This document shows positions 18,893 through 27,736 of a DNA stretch of 64,000 nucleotides, one piece after another. Every line of letters begins with the position of its first letter. The stretch's first letter is position 1. The position numbers and the translations under genes are program-made. The DNA is from Streptomyces sp. CMB-StM0423 (lineage in GTDB: Bacteria; Actinomycetota; Actinomycetes; Streptomycetales; Streptomycetaceae), in contig NZ_CP025407.1 of NCBI RefSeq assembly GCF_002847285.1, forward strand, positions 1,488,001 through 1,552,000, read 5' to 3'. Below the pieces are notes generated by a model. The model was not told the origin of the DNA. It worked only from the letters and a program-made list of their open reading frames with translations, and made no database searches.

Positions 18893-19342
18893 GCCGGTTA
18901 CGCGGCCGGTCGCGCGCGGCCGCCGCCGTCTTCGCCCTCGCCGCCGCCCTCCTCGGTACGGGCCTCACCGCCGCGCCCGCCGTCCGCGCTCTCCGGCATC
19001 CAGGCCCGTATCACCGAGAACGACAGGCTCTGGTACCAGCGGACCTTCACCGTCCCCGCCGGCTGGTCGGGGCGCCGCGTCGTGCTCAACTTCGGCGGCT
19101 CCGACTGGGAGACGACCGTCCTGGTCAACGGCCGCGCGGCCGGCGCGCCGCACCGCGGCGGCTGCCCCGCGCCCGGCAGCGGCGGGGTGCGGCTCTCGTC
19201 GGCGAACTTCCCCGGCAGCTTCGTCCGCCACATCGATTCCGAGGTGTGGCTGGCCCGGCAGGGCGCGGGCCACCCCTGGGACAATCCGGCCACCTTCACC
19301 GAGGACACCACCTGGTCCGTGGCCGCACCCTGGGCACCGTAA
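18893..19342 (+). pseudogene. Collapsed GH2-type glycosidase with C-terminal AbfB (CBM42-like) remnant
   Basis: Three pieces of a once larger secreted enzyme are joined. First is a signal-like core RSRAAAAVFALAAALLGTGLTAAP (about 18912-18983) in one frame. Next, in another frame, the sugar-binding domain of GH2 enzymes (LWYQRTFTVPAGWSGRRVV, LNFGGSDWETTVLVNG). Without any catalytic domain it then passes to VRLSSANFPGSFVRHIDSEVWL, the end of an arabinose-binding AbfB domain, and stops. So there is a frameshift after the signal and a deletion of well over 1 kb near 19155-19185. It is adjacent to the GH76 gene and may once have belonged to the same polysaccharide-degrading set. Confidence 0.72.
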
Positions 19343-19379
19343 GGCGGAGCCACGTAAGGAAGAGCCGCCGCAAGGCGGG

Positions 19380-19405
19380 GCCGGCCGGGGAGACCCCCGG
19401 CCGGC
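19380..19405. terminator. Terminator hairpin downstream of the multicopper oxidase
   Basis: GCCGGCCGGGG (19380-19390) pairs with CCCCGGCCGGC (19395-19405), an 11-base perfect stem. It sits just after the oxidase stop and after the opposing pseudogene. Confidence 0.72.
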
Positions 19406-19426
19406 ACGCCGGCGGGCCGTCCGCGG

Positions 19427-20887
19427 TCAGGCGATCTTCATCGTCGCCATCATGCCCATCGCGGAGTGGTCGAGCATGTGGCAGTGGTAGACGTACGAGC
19501 CCCTGTGGGTGTCGAACGTCGCCTGGACCTTGACCGTCTCGTTCGGGCGCAGGTTGACGGTGTCCTTCAGCCCCGCCTCGCCCGGGCCCGGCGCCTGGCC
19601 GTTGCGCTCCAGGACGCGGAACTGGACGAGGTGCATGTGGAAGTTGTGCCACGCGATCTGGTTGAGGTTCTTGATGGTCCAGATCTCGCTGGCGCCGAAC
19701 CGGATCTGCTGGTCCACCCGAGCCGGGTCGTACAGCTTCTCGTCGATGTACGCCTGCGGGTTCGGGCGGCCGTCCTCGTCCATCCGCAGGGTGACGGTGC
19801 GCTCGGCGGTCGGCTGCGGCAGCGGCGGCAGCTCGCGCAGCACGTCCGGGACGCGGCTGCTGTCCTTGGCGGGCCTGACGATGTCGAAGCGCAGTACCTG
19901 GCCGACGAGTTCGGGGCTGCCGAAGCCGCCGGTGTTCTTCAGCACGACGCTGCTGCCGACGGCGTAGCGGGAGAAGTCGATGACGACGTCGGCGCGCTCG
20001 GCGGCGGACAGCGGGATGGCGGTGGTGCGGTACGGGCGCGGCAGCAGCCCGCCGTCGGAGCCGATCTGGATCATCTCGCCGCCGTCCTCAAGCCGCAGCT
20101 CCATGAAGCGCTGGTTGGAGCAGTTGAGCAGCCGGATGCGGTACTTGCGGGCGGCGACCTGGACGTACGGGTACGCCTTGCCGTTGGCGATCATCGTGGA
20201 GCGCTGCCGGTCGCCCATCGTGTAGTGCAGTCCGGTCGCGTCCACGTTGGCGTCGCGGATGGCGATGGGCAGGTCGTACTGCCCGGTGGGCAGCGGCAGC
20301 GCCTCCTCGACCTCGTCGGTGAGGAGGTACTGGCCGGCCAGCCCGCGGTAGACGTTCTCGGACTCGATGTGGTGGGCGTGGTCGTGGTACCAGAGCGAGG
20401 CGTGCGGCTGGGTGTTGGGGTAGTAGTACGTACGGTCCGCGCCCGGGGCGATGGTCTCCATCGGCTGGCCGTCGTGCTGCGGATCCACCTCCCCGCCGTG
20501 CAGGTGCACCGACGCGGGCACGTCGAGCCGGTTGCGCTGCTGGATGACGACGGGCCGGCCGCGGCGCGCCCTGATCAGCGGGCCGGGGAAGCTGCCGTTG
20601 AACGTGAGCACCTGCGACTGGATGCCGGGGAGTATCTCCGCGGTCGCCGGCTGCATCGTCATGACGTAGACGTCGACGCCGCCGCCCGTCGACACCGGCA
20701 ACAGCACCGTGGGCCGCGGCATGGGCTGGGTGAAGGGCGTGACCGCGGGCGCGGCGTTCGCCGCCCGCGCCGCGCCGGCGGGCTCGGCCCCGGCCGGTGT
20801 GGTCACCAGCGGGACTAACGCCGCGCCGGTCACCCCCGTGCACGCCGTTGCCATACCCGCAGCGAGCACCCTGCGCCGACTCACCAT
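19427..20887 (-). CDS. Tat-exported multicopper oxidase
   Basis: A 486-residue three-cupredoxin-domain oxidase (CotA/CueO/phenoxazinone-synthase-like). The Tat signal is VSRRRVLAAGMATACTG. All four copper-binding segments are present: HLHGGEVD, WYHDHAHH, HNFHMHL and YHCHMLDHSAMGMM, which holds the type 1 Cys, the trinuclear His residues and the axial Met. The ATG at 20887 is chosen because GGAGG lies nine bases upstream; the ATG at 20903 would place that ribosome site inside the gene. It probably oxidises phenolics, metals or a secreted metabolite outside the cell. It stands alone, with no copper transporter nearby. Confidence 0.95.
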   Translation of the reverse strand: MVSRRRVLAAGMATACTGVTGAALVPLVTTPAGAEPAGAARAANAAPAVTPFTQPMPRPTVLLPVSTGGGVDVYVMTMQPATAEILPGIQSQVLTFNGSFPGPLIRARRGRPVVIQQRNRLDVPASVHLHGGEVDPQHDGQPMETIAPGADRTYYYPNTQPHASLWYHDHAHHIESENVYRGLAGQYLLTDEVEEALPLPTGQYDLPIAIRDANVDATGLHYTMGDRQRSTMIANGKAYPYVQVAARKYRIRLLNCSNQRFMELRLEDGGEMIQIGSDGGLLPRPYRTTAIPLSAAERADVVIDFSRYAVGSSVVLKNTGGFGSPELVGQVLRFDIVRPAKDSSRVPDVLRELPPLPQPTAERTVTLRMDEDGRPNPQAYIDEKLYDPARVDQQIRFGASEIWTIKNLNQIAWHNFHMHLVQFRVLERNGQAPGPGEAGLKDTVNLRPNETVKVQATFDTHRGSYVYHCHMLDHSAMGMMATMKIA

Positions 20888-21427
20888 GAAAATTGCCTCC
20901 ATCGAACTGTGACCTGTGTGCGCCCCGGATCGCCGGATCGCCACGGCGCTGTGACGGACGGGGATCGGGGGCGCGGGAGGGATGAGGGTCGTGGCGTCCA
21001 GACGGTTCCGAGGCCGTGTCACCCGGGCCGTGGACGGTCCGTGCGGTCACCGGTGCGGGCCGGGTCCGGGAGCCTTTGGGCCCGGCCCGCACCGGGTTCT
21101 GCGGGATCCGTAACGGATCGACAGGGAGGTGTGAGCGACTCGCACCTCGCGTCGGCAGTATGGATCGCCCCGCTTGGGACTGACTTGATTTCATGCAGGA
21201 GGGATGGCGGCAAAGCCCGAAGCAGACTGATTTATTCTTCAACGACCCGAACGCGGGCCGGGCGCGGCCGCGCCCGGCATCCGGTCGGCGTGAGGGCCGA
21301 GGGCGGCGCTCCGCCGCAGGTGGGCGGCGGCGTGAGCGGCCCGCCGGCCGGCGGGCGGCCGGGATGGCAGCCGCGGAGCGCTCGCCTCCACCCAGCCCGG
21401 CCGCTCACCTCTTGACGACTTCTTTAC
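20888..21427. promoter_or_regulatory. 540-base intergenic region with a palindrome at 21105-21119
   Basis: No convincing gene is present. The upstream region of the oxidase includes the dyad GATCCG-TAA-CGGATC (21105-21119). That is a possible operator, but it lies about 220 bases from the ATG and nothing identifies its binding protein. AT-richer stretches at about 21182-21250 (TTGATTTCATGC and TTTATTCTTC) may hold a promoter. The 21255-21415 part is extremely GC-rich with several short inverted repeats and may be the terminator zone of the leftward MMPL gene. Confidence 0.4.
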
Positions 21428-23650
21428 TCACCGCCTGGCGGGCAGGCGGGGCGGCAGCGGTACCGCGTTGCCCGGCACGGTGCCGCCCTCGCTCAGCCCG
21501 AAGCGGCGGTGGAAGCGGCGCAGGGGGCCCGGGGCGTACCAGGCGGAGCGGCCGAGGAGGCGCATCGCGGCGGGTACGAGGACGCCGCGTACCGCCACCG
21601 CGTCGATGAGGATGGCCAGGCCGCTGCCCAGGCCGAACATCTGCATGAAGCTGATCTGCGCGGTGCCGAAGGCGAAGAAGCTCACCGCGAGCAGGCAGGC
21701 CGCCGCGCTGACGATGCGTCCGGTGTGCCCGAGGCCGTCGGCCACGGCGGTCCCGTTGTCCGCGCCCTGCTCGTGCAGCTCCTTGATCCGGCTGGTGACG
21801 AACACCTCGTAGTCCATGGACAGGCCGAAGGCGATGCAGAACATCAGCATCGTCATCGACACCTCCATCGGCTGGGCGGTGAAGCCGAAGACCGAGGAGA
21901 GGTTGCCGTCCTGGAACATCCAGGTCATCACGCCCAGGGTGGCGCCCAGGCTGAGGAGGTTGAGGACCAGCGCGCGCAGCGGCTGCACCACGCTGCCGGT
22001 GAAGAGGAAGAGCAGCACGAAGGTGCTGAGCACGACGAGCGCAACGGCGATCGGCAGCCGGTCCGCGAGGGAGTCCTTGGAGTCGACGAGCGCGGCGGCG
22101 ACCCCGCCGACCCGCGGTTCCGCGCCCTCGGGCGGCGCGACCCCGCGTACGTCCGCGACCAGCCGCTGGCCGGCGTCCGACTTCGGCGCCGCCTCGCCGA
22201 CGACGCTGAGCTGCTGCGCGTCGGGCCGGCCGAGCGCGGCGCTGCCGGCGCCGGCGGGCTCGCCCGCGGCGTACGTCGCGGTGCTCGCCTCGACGCGGAC
22301 GACGCCGTCCAGGCCGGAGAGTTCGCTCGCGTACGCCGCCAGCGGGGCCTCGGCGACGGCCCCGTCGATGACGACGTGGACCGCCCCGTCGTCGTTGCCC
22401 GCGAAGTCCTCCCGCAGCACCGTGGCGACCTGGCGGCTCCGGGAGTCCTCGGGCAGCACCCGCTCGTCGGGCGTGCCGAACGTGATGCCCAGCAGCGGGC
22501 TCGCCGCCAGCAGCAGCACCGCGAGCACCGGCAGCGCCGTGAGCGCGGGGCGCCGCATGACGGTACGGGCCAGCCTCCCCCACAGCGGGGAACGGGAGTC
22601 ACCGCGCCCGGACTTCGCCCACGGCAGCCTGCCGCCGTTGACGCGGTGGCCCAGCACGGCGAGCAGCGCCGGCATCACGAAGAGCGTGCCCAGCGCGGCG
22701 ATGGCGACGACGCCGACCCCGGCATAGCCGAAGGACCGCAGGAAGTACTGCGGGAAGACCATCAGCGCCGCGAGCGCGGCGGCCACGGTGGCGGCGGAGA
22801 ACACGACGGTACGGCCCGCGGTGTGCACCGTGGTGCGTACGGCTTCGGCGACGGACGCGCCCGTGCCGAGCTGCTCGCGGAACCGGCTGACCATCAGCAG
22901 CGCGTAGTCGATGCCCAGGCCCAGGCCGAGCGCCGTGGTGAGGTTGACCGCGGAGACGGAGACGTCGGTGACGCTGCCGAGGACGAAGAGCTGCGCGAAG
23001 GTGCCGGCGATGGCGATGAGCGCGATGGCCAGCGGCAGCAGCGCCGCGACCACGCTGCCGAAGACGAACAGCAGCAGCACCAGCGTCAGCGGCACGGCGA
23101 TCGCCTCGGCGAGCACCAGGTCCTTCTGCACCTGCGGCGACAGCTCGACGTCCACGGCGCTGCCGCCGCCGGCCCGGACGTCGAGGCCGCCGGCCCGCTC
23201 CCCGGTGAAGGCGTCGACGACGCCTTCGGCGTTCTCCGCGCGCTCGGTCTCGTCGCCCTCGACGTGCGCGAGCACCAGGGCCTCGCCGCGGTCCTTCGAG
23301 CGCAGGGCGGGATTGCCCGCGTCCCAGTACGAGACGACGTTCGTGACCCGGTCGTCGGCCCTCAGCGCGGTCACCAGGTCCCGGCCGCCCTCCGCGACCG
23401 GCCGGGCGTCGACATCGGCGCCGTCCCGGGTGGCCCGTACCAGCAGGACGAGGTTCGTCTCCCCGCCGAACTTGCCGTCGATGATCTCGCCGGCCCGGGT
23501 GGACTGGGCGGACGGGTCGTCGTAGCCGCCGCCCTTGAGCTGGGCGAAGGCCCCGGCGCCGAGGGCGCCCATGAGGACGACGGCCACGGCGGCGACGACG
23601 AGGACCAGCCGGGACCGGCGGATCGCCAGCTCGGCTATGCGGTTGAACAC
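21428..23650 (-). CDS. MMPL-family RND exporter
   Basis: A 740-residue, 12-helix membrane protein. The GTG start (VFNRIAELAIRRSRLVL) follows GGAGACC. It is built of two halves, each with one helix, a large external domain and five helices. The RND proton-relay-type helix motif is visible as LGLGLGIDYALLMVSRFREQL in the first half and FGLSMDYEVFVTSRIKELHEQG in the second, the aspartates being essential in the family. Actinobacterial MMPL proteins export lipids, siderophores or drugs. It is divergent from a TetR repressor with a candidate operator between them, which suggests inducible efflux. The length is normal and intact. Confidence 0.94.
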   Translation of the reverse strand: MFNRIAELAIRRSRLVLVVAAVAVVLMGALGAGAFAQLKGGGYDDPSAQSTRAGEIIDGKFGGETNLVLLVRATRDGADVDARPVAEGGRDLVTALRADDRVTNVVSYWDAGNPALRSKDRGEALVLAHVEGDETERAENAEGVVDAFTGERAGGLDVRAGGGSAVDVELSPQVQKDLVLAEAIAVPLTLVLLLFVFGSVVAALLPLAIALIAIAGTFAQLFVLGSVTDVSVSAVNLTTALGLGLGIDYALLMVSRFREQLGTGASVAEAVRTTVHTAGRTVVFSAATVAAALAALMVFPQYFLRSFGYAGVGVVAIAALGTLFVMPALLAVLGHRVNGGRLPWAKSGRGDSRSPLWGRLARTVMRRPALTALPVLAVLLLAASPLLGITFGTPDERVLPEDSRSRQVATVLREDFAGNDDGAVHVVIDGAVAEAPLAAYASELSGLDGVVRVEASTATYAAGEPAGAGSAALGRPDAQQLSVVGEAAPKSDAGQRLVADVRGVAPPEGAEPRVGGVAAALVDSKDSLADRLPIAVALVVLSTFVLLFLFTGSVVQPLRALVLNLLSLGATLGVMTWMFQDGNLSSVFGFTAQPMEVSMTMLMFCIAFGLSMDYEVFVTSRIKELHEQGADNGTAVADGLGHTGRIVSAAACLLAVSFFAFGTAQISFMQMFGLGSGLAILIDAVAVRGVLVPAAMRLLGRSAWYAPGPLRRFHRRFGLSEGGTVPGNAVPLPPRLPARR

Positions 23651-23763
23651 GGTGGGTCTCCTTTGTGCATGTAACGCGATATGTCCGTCAAGCGGCAAGG
23701 GGTCGGCCCGGGTCGACGGGGAGGGGGGCCGGCGCGCACGACGGTAGCCAGGCGACGGAGAAT

Positions 23764-23789
23764 TTGGCAGTGTTAAGTTTTTCTGACAA
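23764..23789. promoter_or_regulatory. Candidate TetR operator in the MMPL/TetR divergent promoter
   Basis: TTGGCAG (23764-23770) and CTGACAA (23783-23789) form an imperfect inverted repeat with a 12-base A/T-rich centre, 24 bases before the tetR ATG. TetR-family autoregulators usually bind such a dyad between themselves and the pump gene. Confidence 0.5.
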
Positions 23790-23813
23790 GCTGCCGCCGA
23801 ACGGGGAGTTGCC

Positions 23814-24545
23814 ATGACCGTGGACGAACGCCCCGCGCCCCCGCCGTCGCTGCGCGAGCGGCGCCGGACGGTCGCGGTCCGGGAGATCGTGGACGCCGCC
23901 GAGGCGCACATCACGGAACACGGTCCGGCGGCGCTGTCACTGCGGGCGGTCGCGCGCGGGCTGGGGATGACGGTGCAGGCGCTGTACCACTACTTCCCCA
24001 GCAGGGACGCGCTGCTGACGACGCTCATCACCAAGACGTACGACGACCTGGCGGCGGCGGTGCAGGAGGCCGCCGACGCGGCCGGCCCCGGGGGCGGGGC
24101 GGGGTTCGCCGCCGCGACCGAGGGCTACCGCCGCTGGGCGGTGGCCAACCCGGAGCGGTTCCAGTTGATCTACGGCACGCCGCTGCGGTACTACGCGGCG
24201 CCCGCCGAGGGGCCGACCACGCAGGCCGTGCGCAGGATGAGCGCCGTCTTCGAGCGCGAGATGTTCCGCGGGTACGGGAGGGACCGGCTCGCCGCCGCCG
24301 GCATCCCGCCCCTCTCCCCCGAACTCCACGCCGTGCTCGACGGCTTGCGCGGGAGCGACCCGGCGGCGCTGCCGCCGGCGGCGGTCGCGCTGCTGTTCAG
24401 CGCGTGGGGGCACATGCACGGGCTGGTGGTGCTGGAGGTGTTCGGCCACACCGCGTTCCTCGGCGACCACCGCGCCGAGCTGTTCCGCCTGTCGATGCAC
24501 AACCTGCTCACCGACATCCGCCGCCGCATCCCGGACGCCGCGTAG
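23814..24545 (+). CDS. TetR-family repressor of the MMPL pump
   Basis: A 243-residue regulator. The N-terminal DNA-binding domain is EIVDAAEAHITEHGPAALSLRAVARGLGMTVQALYHYFPSRDALLTTLI, a textbook TetR helix-turn-helix. The C-terminal part contains FSAWGHMHGLVVLEVFGH, typical of the WHG-type ligand-binding domain. It is divergent from the MMPL exporter by 163 bases and almost certainly controls it. Ligand unknown. Confidence 0.94.
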   Translation: MTVDERPAPPPSLRERRRTVAVREIVDAAEAHITEHGPAALSLRAVARGLGMTVQALYHYFPSRDALLTTLITKTYDDLAAAVQEAADAAGPGGGAGFAAATEGYRRWAVANPERFQLIYGTPLRYYAAPAEGPTTQAVRRMSAVFEREMFRGYGRDRLAAAGIPPLSPELHAVLDGLRGSDPAALPPAAVALLFSAWGHMHGLVVLEVFGHTAFLGDHRAELFRLSMHNLLTDIRRRIPDAA

Positions 24546-24659
24546 GCCGTACGACTCGCCGGCCGGTGCGGGTCAGGGGTTACGGGCCGGGGGTTACGGG
24601 CCGGCAGTGAACCCGCCGCCTACGGGGAACCTCAGCGGCACGCCGCCGACGATACCGGG

Positions 24660-24686
24660 GGCCTCCCGCCCTTGGGCCGGGAGGCC
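24660..24686. terminator. Terminator of the Ser/Thr kinase gene
   Basis: GGCCTCCCG (24660-24668) and CGGGAGGCC (24678-24686) form a perfect 9-base stem with a 9-base loop, downstream of the leftward kinase and shortly after the rightward tetR gene. Confidence 0.65.
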
Positions 24687-24772
24687 GGGCCGATCCCGCC
24701 GGCGGTCTCCTCGGCCCGGCCGTGGCTCAACCCGCGCCCCGCCCGCGTTCTCCCGCGTCTTCGCCCGTTCGG

Positions 24773-27091
24773 TCAGGACACGGATTCGCCTTCGGCCCGG
24801 GCCCGGGAGGCGTCGGCTTCCGCCCTCAGCCGCTCGGCCCCCTCGTGGTCCCCCACCTCGTCGAGATAGAACGCCTGCCACTCGCGGGCACGCAGGGTTT
24901 CCTGGTGGTCGGGGGCTTCGGCGCGCGCCCAGTCGGCCACGACCTCGCCCATCAGCCGGGCCGCCTCGGCGTAGTCCCCCGCCCCGCCGACGTAACGGGC
25001 GTGGAAATGGCGCGCATTCATGGTGTCGCGGTGGTCGGGCCCCACGACGCGCGCCCAGTCGGCCACGACCTCGCCCATCAGTCGGGCCGCCTCGGCGTAC
25101 TCCTCCGCCTCGCCCAGCTCCCACGCACTGAGGTGGCGGGCGAGCAGGGTGTCGCGGTGGTCGGGGCCGAGGAGGCGCGCCTGATCGGCGGCCAGTCCTG
25201 CGTGCAGCCGGGCGGACTCCACGTGCTCCCCCGACGTGCCGAGATGGGAAGCGTGGCGCTCGCGCGCGCTCAGGGTGTCGTCGTGGTCAGGACCCAGGAC
25301 GCGGCCGGTGTCGGCGGCCAGTTCCGCGTACGCGCGCGCGGCCTCCGCATGCTCCCCGGCCTCACCGAGATGGCGGGCCCTGCTGCCGCGGGCGGCCAGG
25401 GTCTCGGCGTGGTCGGGGCCACGCACCCGGGACAGGTCGGGGAGGAGTTCGCCCATCAGGCGGGCGCCTTCCGCGTGGTCCCCCGCCAGTCCGACGCAGT
25501 GGGCGTGGAGCATGCGGGCGACCAGGGTCTTCTCGTGGTTGCGCCCGTGCACGCGGATCCGGTCGTCGAGGAGGACCGCGAACAGGCGCGCCGCCTCCGC
25601 GTGGTCCCCCGAGTCCGCGAGATTGGTGCCGTGGAGATGGCGGGTGAGCAGGGTGTCGGGGTGGTTGGGGCCGAGCACACGGGCGGTGTCCGTGACGATG
25701 TCAGCCAGCAGGCGCACGGCCTCCTCGTGCCGGCCCGCGTTGCCGACGGCCTCGGCGTGGCCCCGGCGGGTGGTCACGGTGTTGCGGTGGTCCGGGCCCA
25801 GCCGGCGTACGAACTCCGGGATCAGATCGCCCAGCAGAGCCGCGGCCTCCGCCTCCCGGCCCGACTCCGCGACGGCCATGGCGTGGTGCTGGCGGGCGTA
25901 GAGGACATCGATATGGTCGGGCCCCTGCACACGGCTGCGGTCCGCGACGACCTCGGCCAGCCGGCGGGCGGCCTCCTCGGACTCGCCCGTCCTCTTGAGC
26001 TTGAGGGCCTGCCGGTGGCGGCGGCGCAGTGCGCGGGGGCGGTCGGCCTTCGGTACGCGACCGGAGGCGGCGGGCGCGGGCTCGGGCTCCGGGGGCGGGC
26101 CGGCCGGCTGCGTGGGTTCGTACCGCGGGGGTGCGGTCATGGTGGGCGCGTCGTGCGGGGGCGGCGGGGCGTTGTCCGGCTCGGTGTTCGGCGCGGTATT
26201 GCGCGCGGTGGGCGGTACGGCACGGGCCTGGATGAGGGTGTGCACGGCCTCGGGCCACCGCGCGGCGGCCGGGAAGTCGTCGCCCGGGTCCCACTCCGCG
26301 GCGATCAGGCCGAGGAGTTCGGCGGGGGTGGGCCGGTCGTCCGGGTTCTTGGCCAGGCACGCGGCGACGAGGGTGCGTATCCGCTCGGGCACCTCGTCCA
26401 GTTGCGGTTCCGCCGTGACCACGCGGTGCAGGACGCCCAGCGGCGTGCCGCGCCCGAACGGCTCGACGCCGCCGGCAGCGTAGGCCAGGACGGCACCGAA
26501 GGAGAAGACGTCGCCCGCCTGCCGGACATCGCCGTCCCGGGCCTGTTCCGGGGACATGAAGCCCGGCGTGCCGATGGTCGCGCCGGTCCCGGTGAGCACG
26601 GTGCCGTCCACGGCGCGGGAGATCCCGAAGTCGATGACCCGCGGGCCGTCCGCGGCCAGCAGCACGTTCGACGGCGTGAGGTCGCGGTGGAGCAGCCCCT
26701 CGGCGTGGATGGCCTGCAGCGCCTCGACCAGCCCGGCGGCCAGCGGCCACACCGAGACCTCGGGGAACGGACCGGCCGCGCGCACGGCTTCCGCCAGGGA
26801 GGGGCCCGGGACGTAGAGCGTGGCGATCCACGGCGGATCGTCCTCCGGGCCCGCCGCCATCACGGGCGCGGTGTACGCGCCGCTGACCGACCGGGCGGCG
26901 GCCACCTCCCGCCGGAACCGGCCGCGGAACTCGGGCTGCCGCGCCAGATGGGCGTGCACCACCTTCACCGCCGCGGCCCGCCCGCCGGGCGACCGGCCGA
27001 GGAACACCTCCCCCATGCCGCCCGCGCCCAGCCGGCCGCGTAGCACGAAGTCGCCCACCCGGGCGGGATCCCCAGCCGCCAGCGGCTCCAC
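24773..27091 (-). CDS. Ser/Thr protein kinase with nine kinesin-light-chain-type TPR repeats
   Basis: A 772-residue Hanks-type kinase fused to a repeat scaffold. The kinase domain covers residues 15-270: Gly-loop GRLGAGGMGEVFLG, catalytic Lys43 (AVKVVH), HRDLTPSN with Asp137, DFG at 154-156 and SPEQARDG. A Pro-rich linker follows (about 290-350). Residues 376-753 are nine perfect-length 42-residue repeats of the form RLxxELxxDxxRVxGPDHxDTLxARxxHAxxLGxxGDHAEAA, then a short tail. HRDLTP instead of HRDLKP is a common actinobacterial variant. No membrane helix is seen, so it is probably cytosolic. The GTG start follows GGAGAG. The repeats likely bind a partner or substrate; target unknown. Confidence 0.93.
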   Translation of the reverse strand: MEPLAAGDPARVGDFVLRGRLGAGGMGEVFLGRSPGGRAAAVKVVHAHLARQPEFRGRFRREVAAARSVSGAYTAPVMAAGPEDDPPWIATLYVPGPSLAEAVRAAGPFPEVSVWPLAAGLVEALQAIHAEGLLHRDLTPSNVLLAADGPRVIDFGISRAVDGTVLTGTGATIGTPGFMSPEQARDGDVRQAGDVFSFGAVLAYAAGGVEPFGRGTPLGVLHRVVTAEPQLDEVPERIRTLVAACLAKNPDDRPTPAELLGLIAAEWDPGDDFPAAARWPEAVHTLIQARAVPPTARNTAPNTEPDNAPPPPHDAPTMTAPPRYEPTQPAGPPPEPEPAPAASGRVPKADRPRALRRRHRQALKLKRTGESEEAARRLAEVVADRSRVQGPDHIDVLYARQHHAMAVAESGREAEAAALLGDLIPEFVRRLGPDHRNTVTTRRGHAEAVGNAGRHEEAVRLLADIVTDTARVLGPNHPDTLLTRHLHGTNLADSGDHAEAARLFAVLLDDRIRVHGRNHEKTLVARMLHAHCVGLAGDHAEGARLMGELLPDLSRVRGPDHAETLAARGSRARHLGEAGEHAEAARAYAELAADTGRVLGPDHDDTLSARERHASHLGTSGEHVESARLHAGLAADQARLLGPDHRDTLLARHLSAWELGEAEEYAEAARLMGEVVADWARVVGPDHRDTMNARHFHARYVGGAGDYAEAARLMGEVVADWARAEAPDHQETLRAREWQAFYLDEVGDHEGAERLRAEADASRARAEGESVS
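24833..25966 (-). repeat. Nine tandem 126-bp coding repeats (42-residue TPR units)
   Basis: Each unit encodes about one TPR helix pair with a conserved GPDH centre and an AARL join. Units 8 and 9 share RLMGEVVADWAR at protein level, with matching DNA, pointing to recent duplication. Units 1-4 are more diverged. Unit length never varies, so expansion and contraction occur in frame. Confidence 0.85.
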
Positions 27092-27271
27092 GGCACTCTC
27101 CTTCCGCGCCGGAGCACACGTCCCGGCACTGCTCGCCCCCCTACCCAACCACCAAGCGGTTCCCCGGTAGTTGACCTTGGCGCGACCGGTACCCCCGATC
27201 GGCGGGGGACCCGTCCCGGACGGTGGCGGATACGGTGCGGGCGGAACCCGGCACGGCGGGGAGGAGCGGGC

Positions 27272-27672
27272 ATCGTGGGACGTGTGCGGCGGGGCGTGGC
27301 CGGGCTCGTGCCGGTCGCGGTCGCCGGGCCGGCGGGCCCGCCGCCTGCACCGGCGGCGACGACGCGAAGGGGCGGGAGGAGGCGGACCCGACGGCTTCCC
27401 CGACCCGCTACCGCGTACGCCGCCGCCGGCGCGGCAGACGGTGGCAAGCAGCGAGGACGCCTGCGACTTCACCGGGCCGTTCGAGGCCGGCAAGGTGGGG
27501 CCGGGCCCTCGGCAGACGTGCCCCGAGTCAGCCCTCTCCCCTGCCACCGACTTCCAGTTGGTGACGGGCGACGCGCTCGCCGACCGGCTCCGCCCGTTCG
27601 TGGCGGGGCCGCCGCTGACACCGGCGACCGCCGCGGGCCCGCGGGGGGCGCGGCGGTCGCGGTGCCGTAGCG
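27272..27672 (+). pseudogene. Probable decayed lipoprotein gene
   Basis: The region can be read as a small lipoprotein only by changing frame twice. A signal-like GRVRRGVAGLVPVAVAG begins at about 27273. A lipobox-like PAACTGGDDAK lies in the next frame (about 27338-27372). A better-looking body, EDACDFTGPFEAGKVG then TDFQLVTGDALADRLRPFV, lies in the third frame (27454-27630). No single frame gives a convincing protein. The other possibility is plain noncoding DNA; the rest of 27100-27690 shows nothing else. Confidence 0.35.
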
Positions 27673-27691
27673 CGCGCGGCCGGCCGTACGC

Positions 27692-27718
27692 GAACGGGCG
27701 CGGGGTCCGCGCCCGTTC
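27692..27718. terminator. Terminator of the amidase gene
   Basis: GAACGGGCGCGG (27692-27703) pairs perfectly with CCGCGCCCGTTC (27707-27718) around a 3-base loop, just downstream of the leftward amidase stop. Confidence 0.75.
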
Positions 27719-27736
27719 CCGTACGCGCTCAGGCCC

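Noticed and set aside
21255..21415. Short gene or structured RNA in the very GC-rich stretch after the MMPL gene
   Set aside because: Only overlapping short inverted repeats typical of base composition were seen; no ribosome site or codon pattern.
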